NCBI GenBank assembly: GCA_035632095.1
Contig: DASQHM010000025.1
Coordinates: 1-15,977 of the forward strand
Reading direction: 5' to 3'
Origin: DASQHM01 sp035632095
GTDB lineage: Bacteria; Pseudomonadota; Alphaproteobacteria; Ferrovibrionales; Ferrovibrionaceae
Length of the DNA: 15,977 bases
Below are positions 14,506 through 15,977 of this stretch, piece after piece (positions within the stretch are counted from its first letter, which is position 1; every line of letters begins with the position of its first letter). Below the pieces are notes generated by a model. The model worked only from the letters and a program-made list of their open reading frames with translations, had not been told where the DNA came from and searched no databases. The translations under genes and the position numbers were made by a program.

Positions 14506-15348
14506 TTAAGGAACAGCAACCACCCGGCCGCGCCGCCGCAGCTGGCGCAGCGACAAGGCGTGTAGCAGGATCGAGCTCGGCACGACGAAGGCCGGTATCA
14601 GGACCGCCGGATAGGTGCCGGACGCCGTGTTGGGGATGCTCGGCACGATCAGTTGAAACGGCCCCGGCGAGATGGCCAATCCGATGCCGACGGCGATGGT
14701 GAAATCGACGAGGCCGAAGATGTTCCAGGCGAGAGCGGCGCGGCGAGAATCTCCGTTTCCGGCGGCCAAGCCGTAGGCGACCGGCAAGGCGAGGAGCCCG
14801 GTCAGCATGTCGCCAATGCCGGTCGGCAAGCCGAATATCCCAGGTATCGCGCCGCGCGCCAAGGCAACGAGAAACGCGCCGCCGAGCACGCGATAGACCT
14901 GGAGCCCGACCAGCCAGCTTGCCGGCATCGCATCCAAAAGCTGGCCGATGCGCTTCGATGCCAGCACAAATGGCAAGAAGAAAACGACCGGCAAGAAGAT
15001 CGCGATCGGCAGTCGGGGCGGAAAATGGCCCGGCAGGAATGCGCCGTTGATCGCAACGCCCCAGACGATCGACAGCCACACGACGTATGGAATGGAGAGC
15101 GCCAGAAAAGTATTGACGCGTTGGCGCAAAGACAGCGTGGTGCGCTCCAGCCCGAGCCAAAGGCCGAGCGCAAGCACCATATGAATCGCAAGCCTGGTCG
15201 CCACGGTCGGCGCCCCGCTCGCCTGCAAGGCCGGAAAGGCGTAGGTCAACGCCAGCCAGAAGCCTGTGAGCGGCACGAGCCACAGCAGCGGCCGCCAAGG
15301 CGAGGAACCGGCGGGTTTGGTCTCGGCATCATAAGTGGCAGCACTCAT
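14506..15348 (-). CDS. Eight-helix integral membrane protein controlled with an HxlR regulator
   Basis: This 280-residue protein has about eight transmembrane helices spaced along the whole length (about 22-42, 50-70, 83-110, 120-138, 150-170, 176-200, 210-232 and 240-262). It ends in an Arg-rich cytoplasmic tail (LRQLRRRGR). No catalytic or transporter motif was recognised. The start at 15348 has GGGAG 7 bases upstream; a more distal ATG at 15363 would add only MGRLT and is less likely. The gene is divergent from an HxlR-type regulator, and such regulators commonly control the divergent neighbour. It lies upstream of the pseudokinase gene with 77 bases between, so read-through is possible. 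Confidence 0.85.
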   Translation of the reverse strand: MSAATYDAETKPAGSSPWRPLLWLVPLTGFWLALTYAFPALQASGAPTVATRLAIHMVLALGLWLGLERTTLSLRQRVNTFLALSIPYVVWLSIVWGVAINGAFLPGHFPPRLPIAIFLPVVFFLPFVLASKRIGQLLDAMPASWLVGLQVYRVLGGAFLVALARGAIPGIFGLPTGIGDMLTGLLALPVAYGLAAGNGDSRRAALAWNIFGLVDFTIAVGIGLAISPGPFQLIVPSIPNTASGTYPAVLIPAFVVPSSILLHALSLRQLRRRGRVVAVP

Positions 15349-15374
15349 GGTCAATCTCCCCATCTGCTCCTAAT

Positions 15375-15409
15375 ATCATAGTGACTCTTATTATTGTAGT
15401 CTATATTAT
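15375..15409. promoter_or_regulatory. Mirror-image divergent promoters with HxlR operator candidate
   Basis: For the plus strand GTGACT (15381-15386) and TATTAT (15404-15409) are 17 bases apart. For the minus strand TAGACT (15403-15398) and TATGAT (15380-15375) are also 17 bases apart. An imperfect inverted repeat, ATAGTGACT (15378-15386) with AGTCTATAT (15398-15406), matches at 7 of 9 positions and covers parts of both promoters. A dimeric HxlR protein bound there could block both directions. Confidence 0.55.
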
Positions 15410-15464
15410 TCCGATCACAGTTTTGTTAGCGTGACCCTTCGATACCAGTCAGGCGGGAGCAACG

Positions 15465-15800
15465 ATGCCGGCGAATTACGACTTGCACTGTCCGATCGCG
15501 CGGACGCTCGACATCATCGGCGATAGCTGGACGATCCTGATTCTGCGCGACCTCGTCACCTCGGGGCCGCGGCGCTTTCAGGATTTCGAGCGTTCCCTCG
15601 CCGGGGCTAGCCCGAACACCCTTTCGACCCGGCTGAAGCGCCTCGAGGAAAACGGCATCGTCGAGCGCCGCTTCTACGAGCAGCACCCGCCGCGGGCCGA
15701 ATATGTCCTGACCGAAAAGGGCGGCGAATTGCGCCCGGTCCTGCGGGCCTTGCTGACCTGGGGCCAGCGCCACACGGCCTGGGTATCGCCGGCGCGCTGA
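15465..15800 (+). CDS. HxlR-family winged-helix transcriptional regulator
   Basis: This 111-residue protein is the usual length for the HxlR (MarR-like) family. It opens with the family signature CPIARTLDIIGDSWTILILRDL, including the conserved early Cys (C9) that in some relatives senses oxidants or aldehydes. The recognition region is FQDFERSLAGASPNTLSTRLKRLEENGIVER, and the wing is EQHPPRAEYVLTEKG. GGGAG at 15455-15459 lies 5 bases before the ATG. It is divergent from the eight-helix membrane protein gene, whose promoter overlaps its own. The signal sensed is unknown. It is convergent with purA, with 36 bases between stops and no U-tract terminator. Confidence 0.93.
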   Translation: MPANYDLHCPIARTLDIIGDSWTILILRDLVTSGPRRFQDFERSLAGASPNTLSTRLKRLEENGIVERRFYEQHPPRAEYVLTEKGGELRPVLRALLTWGQRHTAWVSPAR

Positions 15801-15836
15801 ACCGTTCGGCGATGCTTGTGGGCTTCTTGTGTTGCC

Positions 15837-15977
15837 CTAATCCGCGAAAGGATCGCGCACCAGGATGGTGTCTTCGCGCTCGGGCGAGGTGGAGAGAAGC
15901 GCCACCGGCGCGCCGATCAATTCCTCGACGCGGCGGATGTATTTGATCGCCGTGGCCGGCAGGTCCGCCCAGCTCCG
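15837..15977 (-). CDS. purA: Adenylosuccinate synthetase, C-terminal 46 residues
   Basis: Reading in from the window end on the minus strand, the frame gives SWADLPATAIKYIRRVEELI, then GAPVALLSTSPERED and TILVRDPFAD before a TAG stop. This matches the C-terminal end of PurA, with the pattern DLP-x-A-x-x-Y-x-x-x-x-E followed by G-x-P and S-x-x-P-x-R. PurA joins IMP and aspartate with GTP in AMP synthesis. The rest of the gene lies outside the window. The catalytic N-terminal region cannot be judged. Confidence 0.9.
   Translation of the reverse strand, partial: RSWADLPATAIKYIRRVEELIGAPVALLSTSPEREDTILVRDPFAD

Noticed and set aside
12482..14509. Plus-strand frame of 675 codons opposite the pseudokinase
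   Set aside because: Composition is typical of antisense frames. The minus-strand product has kinase-fold motifs and a C-terminal membrane helix, and overlaps the next gene neatly.
14493..14511. Inverted repeat CCTTAA/TTAAGG as a terminator after the eight-helix gene
   Set aside because: The stem is AT-rich and overlaps the stop codon, and no U-tract follows on the minus strand. It was not called a terminator.

Overview
The window reads as GC-rich chromosomal DNA from an alphaproteobacterium. The evidence is an ordered fixGHIS (ccoGHIS) cluster with a FixK/FNR-type box, an rpoH-type heat-shock sigma factor beside an RluA/RluD-family pseudouridine synthase, a purA end, and strong codon bias that creates long open frames on the opposite strand. 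The genus cannot be fixed from sequence alone.

Region 1 (1-5011, all plus strand) is a microaerobic respiration block. It holds the 3' part of ccoG, then fixH, ccoI and ccoS, which are the maturation factors for cbb3-type cytochrome oxidase. A 62-residue two-helix membrane protein is joined to the end of ccoS by a four-base overlap. A perfect FixK/FNR-like box with a well-placed -10 follows, and then a bacteriohemerythrin with all seven expected iron ligands. Copper delivery and oxidase assembly are thus followed by a probable oxygen-responsive diiron protein.

Region 2 (5012-6397) is less conserved. It has an orphan hypothetical gene, a tRNA-Glu(CTC) on the minus strand with its own promoter, and a small two-helix membrane protein.

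Region 3 (6435-9363): a minus-strand operon encodes a single-helix membrane protein, a JAMM/MPN+ metallopeptidase and a threonine aldolase. Its first start codon overlaps the start codon of a divergent RluA/RluD-family pseudouridine synthase.

Region 4 (9370-11728): a minus-strand GntR/YtrA-like repressor is overlapped by a slipin (SPFH) gene, with a palindromic operator candidate at the repressor start. The sigma factor rpoH is divergent and has a good promoter of its own.

Region 5 (11736-15348, minus strand) holds an eight-helix membrane protein, a 673-residue tail-anchored pseudokinase and a 224-residue membrane protein overlapping the pseudokinase by four bases. A divergent HxlR-type regulator lies beyond (15465-15800). 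Between it and the eight-helix gene is an AT-rich mirror-image promoter region. The window closes with the C-terminus of purA on the minus strand.

No mobile element, CRISPR array or rRNA was seen. The best candidates for something undescribed are the pseudokinase and its membrane partner, the GntR-slipin module, and the small protein and hemerythrin attached to the cbb3 maturation genes.
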